A DNA stretch of 64,000 bases from Bufo bufo (taxonomy: Eukaryota > Chordata > Amphibia > Anura > Bufonidae). Positions 1-12,142 of this stretch are shown here, piece after piece. Under the pieces are notes generated by a model. It worked only from the letters and a program-made list of their open reading frames with translations. It was not told the DNA's origin and did not search any database. Location: NCBI RefSeq assembly GCF_905171765.1, contig NC_053392.1:443700837-443764836 (forward strand). Reading direction: 5' to 3'. The position numbers and the translations under genes are program-made. Numbering within the stretch: the stretch's first letter is position 1; every line of letters begins with the position of its first letter.

Positions 1-692
1 CAATGTATGTCAAAAAGGAAAGCTGCAGGCACACTGTATCTAATGTAGGTTTAAAGTGTAACTGCCGTTTCATTTTTTATACCGTAATGGTATAGTACAC
101 CCTACAGTATATGTGCATTTGTGTTTTAAAATTTAATCATTTTCCGTTTCACCTCACTGCCATTCTGCAGGCATGTTCCCACAGCATCGTCATGTGCAGC
201 CGTCTCCTCTCTGATATAAACATGAGACGTGATAGCACTGGGGGAAGGAGCACAGCCCTAGATGCCTTGGAGCTGGGCTCGGGCAGAAAGGGGGGGGGGG
301 GGGGGGGCTGCTTTAGATGCTGCTGTCTCCTGAATGGTAGAAACATGCAACTGGTCTTGTTTTAAAGCTGACATTGCAGGCTTTCATACAAGACCAGAAT
401 GACAGCTAAAATCCAAGCAAAGGAAGAGATATCACTATTAGAAATTGAGTCGGGAATAATAAAAAACTGCTTTTACTTTCACTTTCAGCTTCATAGCATC
501 CCAATTTCTATCAGTGATATCATCCCCTGTACTGAAGATATTGCTATCATTCCATATCTCTAGCTGGTACCAAACCAGAGACATGGTCAATTAAAGCAAA
601 CAGTGTGGAGGAGAATGAGGGAGAAGCTGACAGGTTGCAGGAGGAGAGAAAAACGGTAAAACTATATAGAAATGTGACATTATCATCAGTGT
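1..692. other. Unassigned non-coding stretch
   Basis: No gene is recognised. The only distinctive structure is an uninterrupted run of 18 G at 290-307. Short open frames across it have no recognisable domain and owe part of their glycine or proline content to that run. Confidence 0.5.
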
Positions 693-1663
693 AGTGACCC
701 ACATAATAAAATTATGTTATTTTACCACACAGTGAACACCATGAAAAATCTACAAAATAATGTAAAAATTGCTGTTTTTTATTTTTCCCCCTAAAAATAA
801 AATAATAAGTTATTTAATACACTATATATACCTCAAAATGGTTCCTAAAAAACCCTACAACTAATCCCGCAAAATAAAAAAAATTAAGAATAAAAAATTA
901 AAAAGCTTTGACTGCTGGAACACAAAGGGGGAAAATATTATTGGTCCTTAAAGGGGTTCCCCCCGGGAATTAAGAAAATAAAAATACATAAATATTACTT
1001 TATTATAAATATATTCCCAAATAACTTTCATTAGTTATAATGGCTTGTTTTGTCTAGGGAGCAATGATTAAGAGAAACAAAATGGCCGCCGTCCTATTAG
1101 TACACACAGAACCTGTCCTAATCACATAGCACAGAGAAAAAGCTGCCTCATCCTCCTTTCTGCTCTGACTGTTAAGGATTATGATCCTGACAACAGTTTA
1201 ATATGATATTTAGCTGAATATCTGTGGGAATGGAGTTCATCAGGAGACATGAAGTACAAAGAGGACAGACTGTGATAATGGAGACTGCATACAAGTGCAT
1301 CTGCTCATCAGCCACATCTGCTCATGAACTCCATTCCTACAGAGATTCAGCTGAAGATCTTATCATCTGTATTCAGGATCATAATCCCTGACAAGCAGAG
1401 AGGAGAAAAAGGCAGCTCTTTATCTCAGTGTTGTAAAGTCACTTGTCCTGCTGTGTAATTAGGACAGGTTTTGTGTGTACTAATAGGAAAGCAGCCATTT
1501 TTTTTTCTCCTAATGACTGCTCCCTAGAGAAAACGAGCCTTTATAACTAATGAAAGGTATTTGGGAAGATATTTATAATGAAGTAATATTTAAGTATGTT
1601 CATTTTCTTAATTCCCAGAGAACCCCTTTAAGGCAAAAATTAATGATGTCACTAAGGGGTTAA
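693..1663. repeat. AT-rich dispersed repeat split by a TTAA foldback
   Basis: AT-rich DNA with the phrase cagtgaacaccatgaaaaa near 725 and a right edge reading cactaaggggttaa near 1650. The same phrases, in the opposite relative layout, occur at 63053-64000, so both appear to be copies of one dispersed repeat family. A palindromic element (952-1627) is inserted at a TTAA inside it. No coding potential is seen. The family name is not known to me. Confidence 0.45.
952..1627. mobile_element. TTAA-flanked palindromic MITE (piggyBac-type target)
   Basis: A 676-bp foldback element bounded by TTAA at 948-951 and 1628-1631. Its ends are AGGGGTTC at the left and the near complement AACCCCT at the right. 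The arms pair over most of their length: the stretch around 1185-1245 (ggattatgatcctgaca) is answered near 1330-1395. It encodes no protein. TTAA duplication is the hallmark of piggyBac-superfamily insertion, so this is inferred to be a non-autonomous piggyBac-type element; no matching transposase lies in the window. Confidence 0.75.
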
Positions 1664-2111
1664 ATATGCAATAGTGTTTCCCCGAGATGTGCACCAACAA
1701 GATTTACTGCAGACACACATTAAAAATCTACAATAAAAAAGTGACAAATGCTTGTGAGGAGAGCAAGGGCTTATGGGAAGTGAGGGAAATACAGGATGGC
1801 GTCAAGGACATGGCAAACATCACCACAGGAAGTGCAGCAGAGGCCATCTTAGGAAGATGCTGAAATAGAGGCACAGAGAAATAGGGTTGCTAAGGGCTAA
1901 ATACAGACATCAGAAAGGTAAAATTAACGGAAAAATAAAGCTTCATGAATATCTTCCCTTCAGCATCACATGTGTATGGTAGTAAAATGGCAGTTACAGT
2001 TTAAGATAAAGTTTACTCGATATATATATGAAATCTACAGAATTCATATATACTTCTTTCAATATGTGTAGAAACCGAATTAAATTCATCCACCTACTAC
2101 AAAACACAAAA

Positions 2112-2423
2112 GGTGGACATTTATTAAGACCAGCTGTTTAGATGCCAGTCTTAATAAAGCCCTAAGCTGGCCCAGGCCTCTTCATAACTTCGGCGGATCC
2201 TCCGCCAGTTCTAAATGTAAGACAGATTCCTAGCTGTCTGAGATTTAGACCTTTTTCGATGCCCGAAACTGGCGTAGAAAATGGTAAATGAGACGGGCTT
2301 GCTGGCCCGTCCACTTTCCTGCCAGGCCTACTTTTTTAGACCTGGTGTGAGCGGGAAGAAGTTGCAATCTGCGCCTGAAAGATGCCTAAAATAGGCACAT
2401 TTCAGCTTAATAAATGACCCCCA
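2112..2423. mobile_element. Small inverted-terminal MITE
   Basis: The left end ggtggacatttattaag and the right end cttaataaatgaccccc are inverted copies of each other, enclosing about 310 bp of non-coding, moderately GC-rich DNA. The internal part also repeats the terminal phrase (cagtcttaataaagccc near 2145). It looks like a short non-autonomous DNA transposon. The superfamily is not determined. Confidence 0.55.
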
Positions 2424-3910
2424 ATGTTTTGGTCCCAAATGGACTTTTCTAAGTTGTATTTGGAGTAAAGCCGAGTCAGGCTAGTGGCAGAATCTGTAAT
2501 CCCTGACAGTTTCCTAAAACCTACATTTCTTTTTGAAATGTTATTTTTTTTGAAAACATGCAGTAAATTACTTATCTCGTATATATAGAAAATAATAATA
2601 CATCAGTACTTTTATATGTAACAAATCAAATGCACCAACGACAATATAAAATACACACTGCTCTGCACTTTACTCTATGATTATTTAATCAAAGAAATAT
2701 CCAACTATATGGTGTCATCTGCAGTGTGTTCCAAGCTCCAATACAGGTTACAAAGTCACAGTGTTGATGGTTCTGCATAGAGACAGGGAAATCAGTCAGG
2801 CTCTTTGCTATTGTGAGGAAACACATCTATCTGTTGCATGATAAGCAAGGATTCTCTGCAACATAATTAGTGTTGACAATCCTTGTCCTGATGGCCTATA
2901 AACAGTTAATCTTCCTTTTCATCGCAGGGTTTAAGTGAAGAATGATGTGAAATATCATCACAACATGTCAGTCTCCTTATGGGACATACCAAAAGTGGGA
3001 GATTCCTTTTTCCATCATACAATTAGAATTTGAAATTTGCCACCTCTTTCACTGAATTAAGGACTGGTCCCATCCTAGTAAAACATGTGAACTCTATTTA
3101 CCTGAACTGATATGTCCATTTACCAGTACTTTGGATGTAGTGTAAATCATTGCTGGCAAAAAAAATAGAAATGTATGTACAAATGACCAATATTTAGGCG
3201 ACTACCAATGTTACCATTTTCTGAAACTTCAGTTCATGTAAATAGGTCTCTGTTATGACTGTATTATATAAAATAAGAAGTAGTTATAACCGGTATCTTG
3301 TAAACTCATGTACTATTGGAAGTGCTTGTCAATCAAGAATTTTATTTGCTTTTATCCTAACTAGTGCTTATCAAATAGCTAAGATGGATGAGGAGACAAC
3401 AGGTCTCAGTGACAGAGGGGAAACAATTACAAGATAAAATCAAGACTATCCTCGTGTAAACACCAATACATTAAACAAGAAGTGTCATTCATACAGTAAT
3501 AGTAATTGTTATTAGTTGAAACGTGCTTAATATCGTTTATTTGTAACACATGAATACTTGTCCTCTGACTTGCTACTACTTTATTGTATTTTGAGCGATT
3601 TTATCTGAAGGAGATCATTTTATCGCTGTAATGAGGCTGTAATCAGCCATCCGACAGAAGTGATAATTTTGAAAGCTATTTAGTACTGTATGAGTCTTTA
3701 TGCTGTCAGAATTAGGGATCATGCACAGAACAGTATGTTCTTTGAGGTCCACAAAATACGGAAGTGATCCATATGCTGTCTGCATTTTTTGTAAACCCAT
3801 TGACGTCAATTGCATTGAATTCATTTTGCAAGTATAGGACATGTTCAACCCCTTTGCGGAATGGATATACGGATACGGAAAGCACATCCAAAAAGATAAA
3901 ATATGTCAAC
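2424..3910. other. AT-rich DNA without a recognised gene; MITE fragment near 3713-3860
   Basis: About 1.5 kb with no domain-bearing frame. The part around 3713-3860 (atcatgcacagaac, ttgcaagtataggac, gcggaatggatatacgg) resembles a fragment of the MITE family seen complete at 42487-42770. The remainder is AT-rich and unassigned. Confidence 0.4.
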
Positions 3911-3913
3911 ATA

Positions 3914-4407
3914 CAGTGAGGAACAGAAGTATTTGAACACCCTGCGATTTTGCAAGTTCTCCCACTTCACATTGTATGATTTTTAAAGAATGTATCTGTC
4001 TCGCGCCTGAGAAACAGCAAGAATTCTGGCTCTCAAAGACCTGTTACTTTAAAAAGTCCACCTCTAGTCCACTCATTAATCTAACTTAGTAGCACCTGTC
4101 TGAGCTCTTTAAAGACACCTGTCCAACCCACAGGCAGTCAGACACCTACTACTACCATGGGTAAGACCAAAGAGCTGTCAAAAGACACCAGAGACAAAAT
4201 TGTGTACCTCCACAAGACTGGAAAGGGCTACAGGGCAATTGCCAAGCAGCTTGGTGAAAATAGATCAACTGTTGGAGCAATTGTTAGAAAATGGAAGAGG
4301 CTAAAGACGATTGTCAGTCTCCCTCGGACTGGGGCTCCATGTAAGATCTCACCTCGTGGGGTATAATTGATGATAAGAAAGGTGAGCAATCAGCCCAGAA
4401 CTACATT
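3914..4407 (+). mobile_element. 5' fragment of a Tc1 transposon
   Basis: After a TA dinucleotide (3912-3913) comes a Tc1-type terminal sequence, cagtgaggaacagaagtatt. An open frame of 69 codons starts at 4157 and encodes the N-terminal DNA-binding domain of a Tc1 transposase: a helix-turn-helix containing [20 protein letters not shown], then a basic stretch and the RTGAPCKIS linker. The similarity continues with a shift to about 4407 and then stops. The whole DDE catalytic domain and the right terminal repeat are absent, so this is a dead 5' relic. Confidence 0.8.
4157..4366 (+). pseudogene. Tc1 transposase, N-terminal fragment
   Basis: Sixty-nine codons corresponding to the DNA-binding third of a Tc1 transposase, which in an intact copy would be about 340 residues. 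[19 protein letters not shown] begins the protein. The helix-turn-helix spans roughly residues 10-50 and is followed by the GRPR-like linker RTGAPCK. The catalytic D, D and E all lie beyond the break. The family acts in the nucleus, binding its own terminal inverted repeats and moving by cut and paste into TA; this fragment could at most bind DNA. Frame and start are clear. Confidence 0.75.
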
Positions 4408-5244
4408 AGCATAAAAATGGATTCTAACTAAAGTATAAAATACACAGAGTTATTGTCTTTTTGTACTGTAAAATCTATTATTTTTTAAGGGCTGCACCTA
4501 AAATTTCTTAGTTATTCATCTGTGAGCTGAGGGCAATTGTTAAGGTAGTGCCACACATGCAGGTTTATTATGCAGTTTTTGAGCAAAAATTAGGAATGAA
4601 TTATAAAAGGAAAGTCTTAAGGACATATATACTCTTTTTAAACCTACTCCTGGTTTTGGCTTTAAAGACTGCATACAAAACCTGAATAGGTGGCCTTACA
4701 ATCCCTGGAGCTCAATGAGAAAAAATAAACAGATTATAATCCTTGTCACTCAGTGTGATCATGAAGGTAGCTTAAACTCCTTTGTGGTAAATAAGGATAG
4801 ATGGGAAGGAGAGGGTATTGTCTGGTGTCCAGTGAGGTTGGAGGGATAGTAGTGTGACAGGAAAGCTTTTCTGGTGTACAGTGGAGTGGTAATGTGAGCA
4901 ATATGTAAGTTGTGTCCAGTAGAGGAAACAGTACCATAGAAGGCAGCTGGGGCGACCCAGTTCCACTAGAAAGGATAGTCAGCAGGTTAAATGGAATCCA
5001 AAGGTGAAGGTAGATAATAACCCTGGTCTCTAATGTAGAGAGGTTGAAAGGTTACCTAAACAGATATTTTTGTGGACCCTCAGGATATGTTGCATAATTT
5101 TGTACGTTTTCTTATGAAGAAATGTTTAACCATCTCTGTTATACTATATGACTCTTCAGAAATGTTTATACAGAGACTCACCTTGAAAACACACAAAGAC
5201 GAACCATAATAAATAGAGCTTCTTTGTTTTATTTAGAGGACATA
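4408..5244. other. Unassigned AT-rich stretch
   Basis: No recognised gene, repeat boundary or RNA motif. Short minus-strand frames around 4746-4966 have leucine- and tyrosine-rich low-complexity content and no domain. Confidence 0.4.
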
Positions 5245-5246
5245 TA

Positions 5247-6241
5247 CAATGCATTTGGAAAGTCTTCAGACCCTTTCACTTTTCCACATTTTGTTATGTT
5301 GCGGCTTTGTGCTAAAATATAACAAAATCTAGTTTTTCGCCATCATTCTGCACTCAGTACCCTATAAATGAGAGTGAAAACGCAATATTAGAAATCTTTG
5401 CTAATTTATTGAGAAGGAAAAACTAAAGTATTGCACTGACATAATTATTAAGACCCCTTACTCAGTACTTAGCTAAAGCATCTTTGGCAGTGATTACAGC
5501 CTCCAGTCTTCTTGGATATGATGCCAAATGTTTTGCACACCTGGATTTGGGGATATTCTGCTGATCTTCTCAGATTCTCTCAAGCTCTGTCAGGCTGGAA
5601 GGCGACAACAGGTAGACAGCCATTTTCAGGTCTCTCCAGAGATGTTTGATTGCGTTCAAGTCAGGTTTCTGGTTTCGCCACTCAAGAACATTTATTGAGT
5701 TGTCTCTAAATGGCCCTTTACAAGGGCCGAAAATCTGAAGTCCAGAGTATGTGGATCATATTTTTATTAAGGATAAGTACCATTCAGCTTTCTCTCAACC
5801 CTGACCAGTCTCCCTGTCCCAGCTGCTGAAAAACACCCCCAAAGCATGGTGCTGCCACCGCCATACTTCACTGTAGGGATGACACTTGGAATTGATGCCA
5901 AAAAGCTCAATCTTGGTTTTTGCTCTGATATGCACTGTCTGCTGTAAGACATTATATAGACAGGGGTGTGTCTTTCCAAAACATGCCCAATCAACTGATT
6001 TTACCACAGGTGGAATTTAATAAAGGTGTAGCAGTATCTCAAAGATGATCAACATAAATGGGGGGCCCCCCAAAACTAAATTTCAAGTGTCATAGCATAG
6101 AGACTGAATACTTTTGTCCATGTGAAATTTCAGCTTTTTGCAAATTTATCAAAAAAGAAAAGTATTTTTTCTCATTATGGGGTACTGAGTGCAATTTGGT
6201 GGGGGCAGCTTGATTGTTTTGATTTTAGCATAAGTGCATTG
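5247..6241 (-). mobile_element. Degraded Tc1 transposon, minus strand
   Basis: The left end after TA (5245-5246) reads caatgcatttggaaagtctt, a characteristic Tc1 terminal repeat. The right end is taagtgcattg followed by TA (6242-6243). Minus-strand translation around 5767-6007 gives a Tc1 transposase core piece, [17 protein letters not shown]. The right part has lost much of the terminal repeat and the 5' half of the gene. The length of about 995 bp is well below the usual 1.5-1.6 kb. Non-functional. Confidence 0.75.
5767..5994 (-). pseudogene. Tc1 transposase core fragment
   Basis: A 75-codon frame whose central part matches the block between the first and second catalytic aspartates of Tc1 transposases: [19 protein letters not shown] followed by LVRVE. 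Neither catalytic aspartate nor the glutamate is present in the open stretch. It is an internal fragment of the relic spanning 5247-6241. Confidence 0.7.
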
Positions 6242-6243
6242 TA

Positions 6244-7558
6244 GGGAATATTCTCTTTTCCAAAAATAGTACAGTATTTTTAAAGAATGCCTCAAACTTC
6301 TCATTCTCCCCTGTAAAAGATAACTGTCACTATAAAACATGAGCTGTCATTTTTTATATTTTTTTGTAATGTGTAGGGACATTGATACTGACCATTTTTG
6401 TCTCCACAGTCAAGTAAACAGAAGATAGAGAGTGTTGCTAAGGGACAAAATGGTCCACTTTCACTTTAACACTATTTTTCTAATAAAAATGTACGATTTC
6501 AGTATATTACCAAAATGGTTAGTATCACTGCCCCTATACATTACCAAAAAAAATGACAACATTGATTTGCAAATGGTAGAATTGGAAATGCTACAGTCCT
6601 ATGTAACAAAAGAGCACAGCTGCAAAGATTTTCTCTCCAGACGCCTTTATCAATTTGTTGCGCTCCAATCGATCATTATGGTAGGAAATGAAGCTTAAAA
6701 AAAGATTAAAGACGCACATCTTCTATTCCTCAGGTTGCATCTGCACACAGCAAGAACCAATCGGATTGCATGCATAGTGCATCAAGTTACTCCTGTTGCT
6801 CACAGATAATTCTCACTACAAACTTTATATACTGATCAAGTGATCGATATTACTCAGAAAAATATTTTAGAAGAAACTAGCAAAAGTTTTCATTAAATGA
6901 TTAAATAACCAAGTTTTAAATGATTAAATAACCAATAAGTCCACACTAAGCAAATTAAGTAGTGAACTCTTCTGTATTTACTCTGTTAAGCTTCTGTTGT
7001 TTTGAATATATATATTTTTTTTAACTCCTAAAGCAGCAAAAGCAGAAAAAATAAGTTGCCATCAAATTTATTCCAACATGTGTATTCAGAGAATATACGC
7101 CTGCATCACTGACATGTTCCACAGAACAAACATGCTGATGCAGTGGAATAATTCATTGCAAATCTGGAACAGTTCTTTTCAGTTATATTTACGAAATGTG
7201 CATTCCCCATAATACTTGCTTCCTGTAACATCCATTAATCTGGAACTTAATTCTCCAGAACTATCCGCAGAATCGGTTATAAATTGAGAAAAAAAAAGAT
7301 TTGTGAAAAAAGGATGTGATAGCCCCACTGTATTGTAGAGGTGTGTATGGTTTTTAAAACAGACAGCACATGCAAGAGTGGTTGTATGAATAAACCCTAA
7401 ACCGGCACTGGATACAAATAGTCACATTGCTAGATAAGTAAGAACTGACCTGATCATGCCCTCAAATAACCCATTCATTCCTCTGTCCTACATAAAAGGT
7501 TCTAGCAACTTTGGCATAGATACATAGCATTAAGATGTTCCTGACACAAACCAACACT
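6244..7558. other. Unassigned AT-rich stretch
   Basis: No recognised gene. A 21-bp direct duplication (ttttaaatgattaaataacca, approximately 6894-6931) is the only local repeat noted. Confidence 0.4.
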
Positions 7559-7562
7559 TTAA

Positions 7563-8187
7563 AGGAAACCTGTCACCTGGATTTAGTGCATAGAGCTGGG
7601 GACATGGGCTGCTAGATGGCCGCTAGCACATCTGCAATACCCAGTCCCCACAGCTCTCTGCGCTTTTATTGTGTTAAAAAACCTTTTTGATCAATATGCA
7701 AATGACCTGATATGAGTCCTGTATCCGGAGATGAGTCAAGGTGAAAGGAGCCCAGCACCGCCCCGCATCCTCCAAATCTCCTCCTTGCTGGCTGACGTCA
7801 CAGAGCTGGAGTGCCGAAATCTCGCGATGCGCGAGCTAGCGCATGCGCAGTGTCGGCATCATGTTCATTCCCTGTGCTGGCATCAGCACAGGGAACGAAC
7901 TATGCATGCGCTAGCTCGCGCATCGCGAGATTTCGGCGCTCCAGCTCTGTGACGTCAGCCAGCAAGGAGGAGATTTGGAGGATGCGGGGCGGTGCTGGGC
8001 TCCTTTCCGCTTGACTCATCTCCGGATACAGGACTCATATCAGGTCATTTGCATATTGATCAAAAAGGTTTTTTAACACAATAAAAGCGCAGAGAGCTGT
8101 GGGGACTGGGTATTGCAGATGTGCTAGCGGCCATCTAGCAGCCCATGTCCCCAGCTCTATGCACAAAATCCCGGTGACAGGTTCCCT
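7563..8187. mobile_element. Near-perfect 625-bp palindrome flanked by TTAA
   Basis: Bounded by TTAA at 7559-7562 and 8188-8191. The ends are AGGAAACCTGTCACC and the near complement GGTGACAGGTTCCCT. The two arms of about 300 bp complement each other with few mismatches; the centre lies near 7870-7885 (ccctgtgctggcatcagcacaggg). Each arm carries the cAMP-response-element-like octamer TGACGTCA (about 7794-7801 and 7950-7957) and a GC-rich segment with gcatgcgc. Short frames over the palindrome are mirror images of each other and are not genes. Inferred to be a non-autonomous piggyBac-type element. Confidence 0.8.
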
Positions 8188-8639
8188 TTAATGCCAATTT
8201 TGTGTCCCTGAAACAGAAGAGGGAATAGAAAGAGCGGTCTGTTTGGTAAGTATATTGTTAATGTCTGTCCATTTATTTAATTTGTCTATTCACCCAACTA
8301 TATTTGAACTTCCTATAGTTTTGGACAATAAATGCACAATAATTATACCTTATTTCTAAAGTTTAAACACAATCAGATTTCCTACAACCATACAGCCCAG
8401 ATTTACTAATGTATCTGCACCAAAAACATGTCGAAAAGGTAGCGCAATTTGGCACATCTAGGGTTTCTACACTTTTCTCCGACATGGGCAAGGGGCGAGA
8501 CTTTGTGAAAAGGGAGATAGGGCTTCGTGTGGAAAGGGGACAGGTCCTAAAATGTCAATGCAATATTTTAGTTTTTTTGTTCAATAACTTAGCAAAGATT
8601 TCAAATATTGTGTTTTCACTTTGTTATTATCAGGTATTG

Positions 8640-8735
8640 AGTGCCTAATAATGGAGAAAAACTGGATTTTTGGAATTTTATCACAGGGCTATGGAAAAAG
8701 TTAAAGGGTTTGAAGATTTTCCGAATGCACTGTAG
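8640..8735. mobile_element. Orphan Tc1 right terminal repeat
   Basis: The stretch ending gattttccgaatgcactgta is the reverse complement of a Tc1 end of the same type as the left end at 5247. No gene or partner end is nearby, so it is a solitary relic. Confidence 0.5.
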
Positions 8736-10719
8736 GGCCAAAAATCTTTATGGGCTCATTCTGTTATGCCCTTGACTGTGGGTATCAGCACTTATTGCAT
8801 GTCTATATTCAAAATGATATTTAGGTAGGATATGGATGCAATATTGCAATAATACAATGTTCAAGGGAAGCCCTGCTGTAAAGTTGTGCTGCAGAAAGGA
8901 CACATGGCAATGGCCAGCATCTTCTACTGAGCCACCAGTGAGATTTATCTACAGAGATCTCACTTGGTCTGTGCTAAATTATAACTAGTTTTATGCATCT
9001 AGCTACATTTGAAATATTCAACTCTATCATGATCCATATCCTTATATGTGAAATACTTTTGTGAAAGATGCAGGCAATGTAAATAAAATCTCCCTTTAGT
9101 TAAAGGAAAATATTTCACTTGGTCGCTGATTAAACAATTGTCTTTCATAATTTAAACAGTTTTTGTTTGTTTGGATAATCTGTGCTGTAATCCTAATTGG
9201 GTTTATTCCTGCACATAAAACTTCCTTCTGCAGTGATCCGGGGAGACCTCAGTGACAGTGATGTGGTCTGACACAGCTCTCTCCCAGACCATGAAAGATC
9301 AAGGCTCTCACCATGCACTATCACTATGGCCATCAGAGTGGATAATGCCTTTAATGGGCCAAATCTCTCTTCTATCAACAGCTGCTGGTGGTATTTATTT
9401 TAGGACGAGTGGTACTTTAGTTCTTGTAGAAAAGCAATTATAGGCTTATTACACATTGTTTAGATTTCATTTACAGTACAGTCTCACAGTGCTGACTTGT
9501 AGGTTACACACACATTGTTTTATTAGATTGTCTGAGAATCCCAAGGAAGTAACCAGTACATACAATGTTTGTGAGGAAGAGAAGGGCAAGAGAATAGCAT
9601 GACCCTAACTTTTAAATGTCAAACCAAGGGACAAGTTAGTCAAGTGTAAGGATGCATTTGTTCTTTGCTAATATATTAATAAATAACCACCAGTTATCTT
9701 AACAATCAATGATATTAAGTCTGATTGTACAATCAGACAATTTAGACCTTCTTTACAAAGATGGGATGCACATCTATCAGACTGTTGAGCATATGCTTTT
9801 AAATTGGAGTAGACTGCTGAATAAGCCAAGTTGGACTGGACCAGTCACCAATATAATAAAAATGATGCTAAGCCCCCCCCCCCCCTCCCCCAGAGATAGT
9901 TTACTGGATGTTTCTCCGTTAGATCAACTTGTCAATGTCATGTAACAAGAGAAAGAACTTCTGGAAAGCAAGATTTGTAGTGTGAAAAGGCCAGTTTGTA
10001 GACAAATAAATCACATTAATTTATGCTCTTGCAGTGCATTTCTTTCGCCCACATTACCTGGGATCTAGTAGAAGAGATCTTCACAGAAGAATATAAAAAG
10101 TTCTGCAGGGTAAAAGTGTTGAGATATGGTTGCTTGAAGTTACAAGATCCAAAGCCTGAGGCAGAAGTACTGAGAGAGTGTGAAGTCATTTTCGGATTTC
10201 GCCCATGTGCAGTGCTGAAGTTCTTATAAATCGTGTTTTGAGACCACACAAAATCAAACAATCTCAGCATAGAAGTTAAATAGTTTTTAAATTTTTATCA
10301 TGCAGTAAAGGGCCTTTCATATTTTATTCTGACAGGTCTACAATTAAGATTGTGCACATGCTAATCTTTAGTCCGAATTTGACTGTAGACAGTGTAAGAA
10401 TGTGAACAAGGCAAGCATTTTCCAAAAATGTATGGCAAGTCTACATGCTTTCATCATAAGAACCCCATAAACAATGCAGTAACGGGTGATCTGCCACACA
10501 TGCAGCATAAAGGTTTTACAATGAGCTCCTTTGCTGAATATATATATATATATATTGACAGGATGTAAAATGCAGTTTTACCACCAACTGTACCCCATAG
10601 CATATCAAAATCACGTGATCTTGTTGTTCTTGTTTGCTTTTGGGTTACAAACTACCTCAGGACTTAGCAATAAAACTCCATCAGTAGTTTCATATGTTAG
10701 GTTTTCTTGACAAACATAA
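8736..10719. other. Unassigned stretch with homopolymer and microsatellite tracts
   Basis: No recognised gene. It contains a C-rich homopolymer near 9872-9890, a (TA)n run near 10540-10556 and an exact 20-bp palindrome at 9719-9738. Short open frames near 9193-9443, 9709-9945 and 10016-10270 show no domain. Confidence 0.4.
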
Positions 10720-11161
10720 GGCTACTTTTAAACTAGCGTTTTTAATTTCTGTTTCTGAGATCCATCATGGGCTCTCAGAAGCGGTCCAAAACGGATCAGT
10801 TTTACTTACCCTAATGCATTCTGAATGGAAAAGTATCCGCTCAAAATCCATCTGTTCAGTCACCATTCCACTCTGGAGGCGGACACCAAAACGCTGTCTG
10901 CAATGTGATGCGGAGCAAGACGGATACGTCCTGACACACAATGTAAGTCAATAGGGACGGATCTGTTTTCTCTGACACAATAGAAAACGGATCCGTCCCC
11001 CATTGACCTTCAATGGTGTTCATGACGGATCCGTCATGGCTATAGAAGACATAATACAACTGGATCCGTTCATGATGGATGCATGTGGATGTATTATTGT
11101 AACGGAAGCGTTTTTGCAGATCCATGACGGATCCGCAAAAAACGCTAATGTGAAAGTAGCC
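10720..11161. mobile_element. MITE with ggctacttt termini
   Basis: Left end ggctacttttaaactagcgt, right end acgctaatgtgaaagtagcc. These are inverted copies, and the same terminal phrase bounds the element at 17950-18517. The interior contains repeated cggatccgt motifs and is non-coding. Frames seen on both strands here are by-products of the inverted structure. Confidence 0.65.
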
Positions 11162-11176
11162 ATAGGCATACATTTT

Positions 11177-11489
11177 AGACAACTGTTCACAGATACATGT
11201 GTGAGCATGATCCTCTGTTCTGGACACTGCGCATCTTACAGGAGCATACAACATTATTCTGATTTATAATGCTATGTGACTCTGTATGACCTTATTGCTA
11301 CAGAATCATAGTGAAAGCTTTATATCAGAATGATCCTGTAGAAGGAAGGTCATGCAGAGGCACATTGCATTATAAATCAGTATAACGCCTGTGCGCTCCT
11401 GCAAGACTAACAGTATCCAGAACGGAGGATCATGCTCACACACGAAGTGTGATTTCCGAACTGCAAATACTTGTCTGAAAGAGCCCTTA
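11177..11489. mobile_element. Foldback repeat
   Basis: Inverted arms: tgtgagcatgatcctctgtt (from about 11200) is answered by aacggaggatcatgctcaca (to about 11443), and gatttataatgc is answered by gcattataaatc. The total of about 310 bp is non-coding. No target duplication was identified. Confidence 0.55.
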
Positions 11490-12142
11490 GATGTTCCACA
11501 GGAACTAAAGCAAAATGGAGATGAAATTTAAAATTGTTTTCACAGTGATAAATGGTGTTCTTTTGTATGCCCTTTTGGAACACATTTTGTATGTTTTTAA
11601 GGTCCGTCCCTTCCCTGCTGTTTGGAGGGTCTTTACCTGGGAAATGTATTTTTACAATAGGGGCACCCTAACTTCCAAAAGTACTGGGGTCCTCCTTAAC
11701 TTCCAGAAGTATAAGGGCCCTCCATTCTTGGTTTTAAAAAAACTTAGGGCCTTGATCAACACGTTTTGAAAATGAAGGAATGTTCCTGTCTGGCCTGCAT
11801 ATCAAAACAAAAAGTAAGAGCCATCTGTACAATGTAATGGACAGCTTTTTGTACCATACCTTCATTTTCTGCATGGCAATTAAAATTTAGGATAAAGAAA
11901 AAAACTAAACAAAATTAAGAAAATTTTTTTGTAACATTAAAAAGAAAAAAAAATAGTCTTTCCTACAGAAAAAAAGCCTGCACAGAATAGTGAGCACAGA
12001 TACAATTGCAGTAGCGCTTGCAGGATGTGAGCAAGCAGATATTTTGTGCTTAAGTACAAGAACATGTAATACAAAAAAAATTACTACAGTATAAAATCTG
12101 AACTAACACTATCTGAAATGTACATGTAGATAGATAGATAGT
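11490..12142. other. Unassigned AT-rich stretch
   Basis: No recognised gene. The open frame 11515-11769 has no identifiable domain. A short tagatagatagatag microsatellite lies near 12126-12140, next to the start of the following Tc1 relic. Confidence 0.4.

Noticed and set aside
111..365. 84-codon open frame near the window start
   Set aside because: It runs through an 18-G homopolymer giving poly-Gly, has an opposing frame on the other strand, and shows no domain.
7731..8014. Overlapping open frames in a GC-rich block
   Set aside because: They lie in the arms of the 7563-8187 palindrome and mirror each other.
10856..11254. 132-codon minus-strand frame
   Set aside because: It spans a MITE and the start of another foldback, has no domain, and overlaps frames on the opposite strand.
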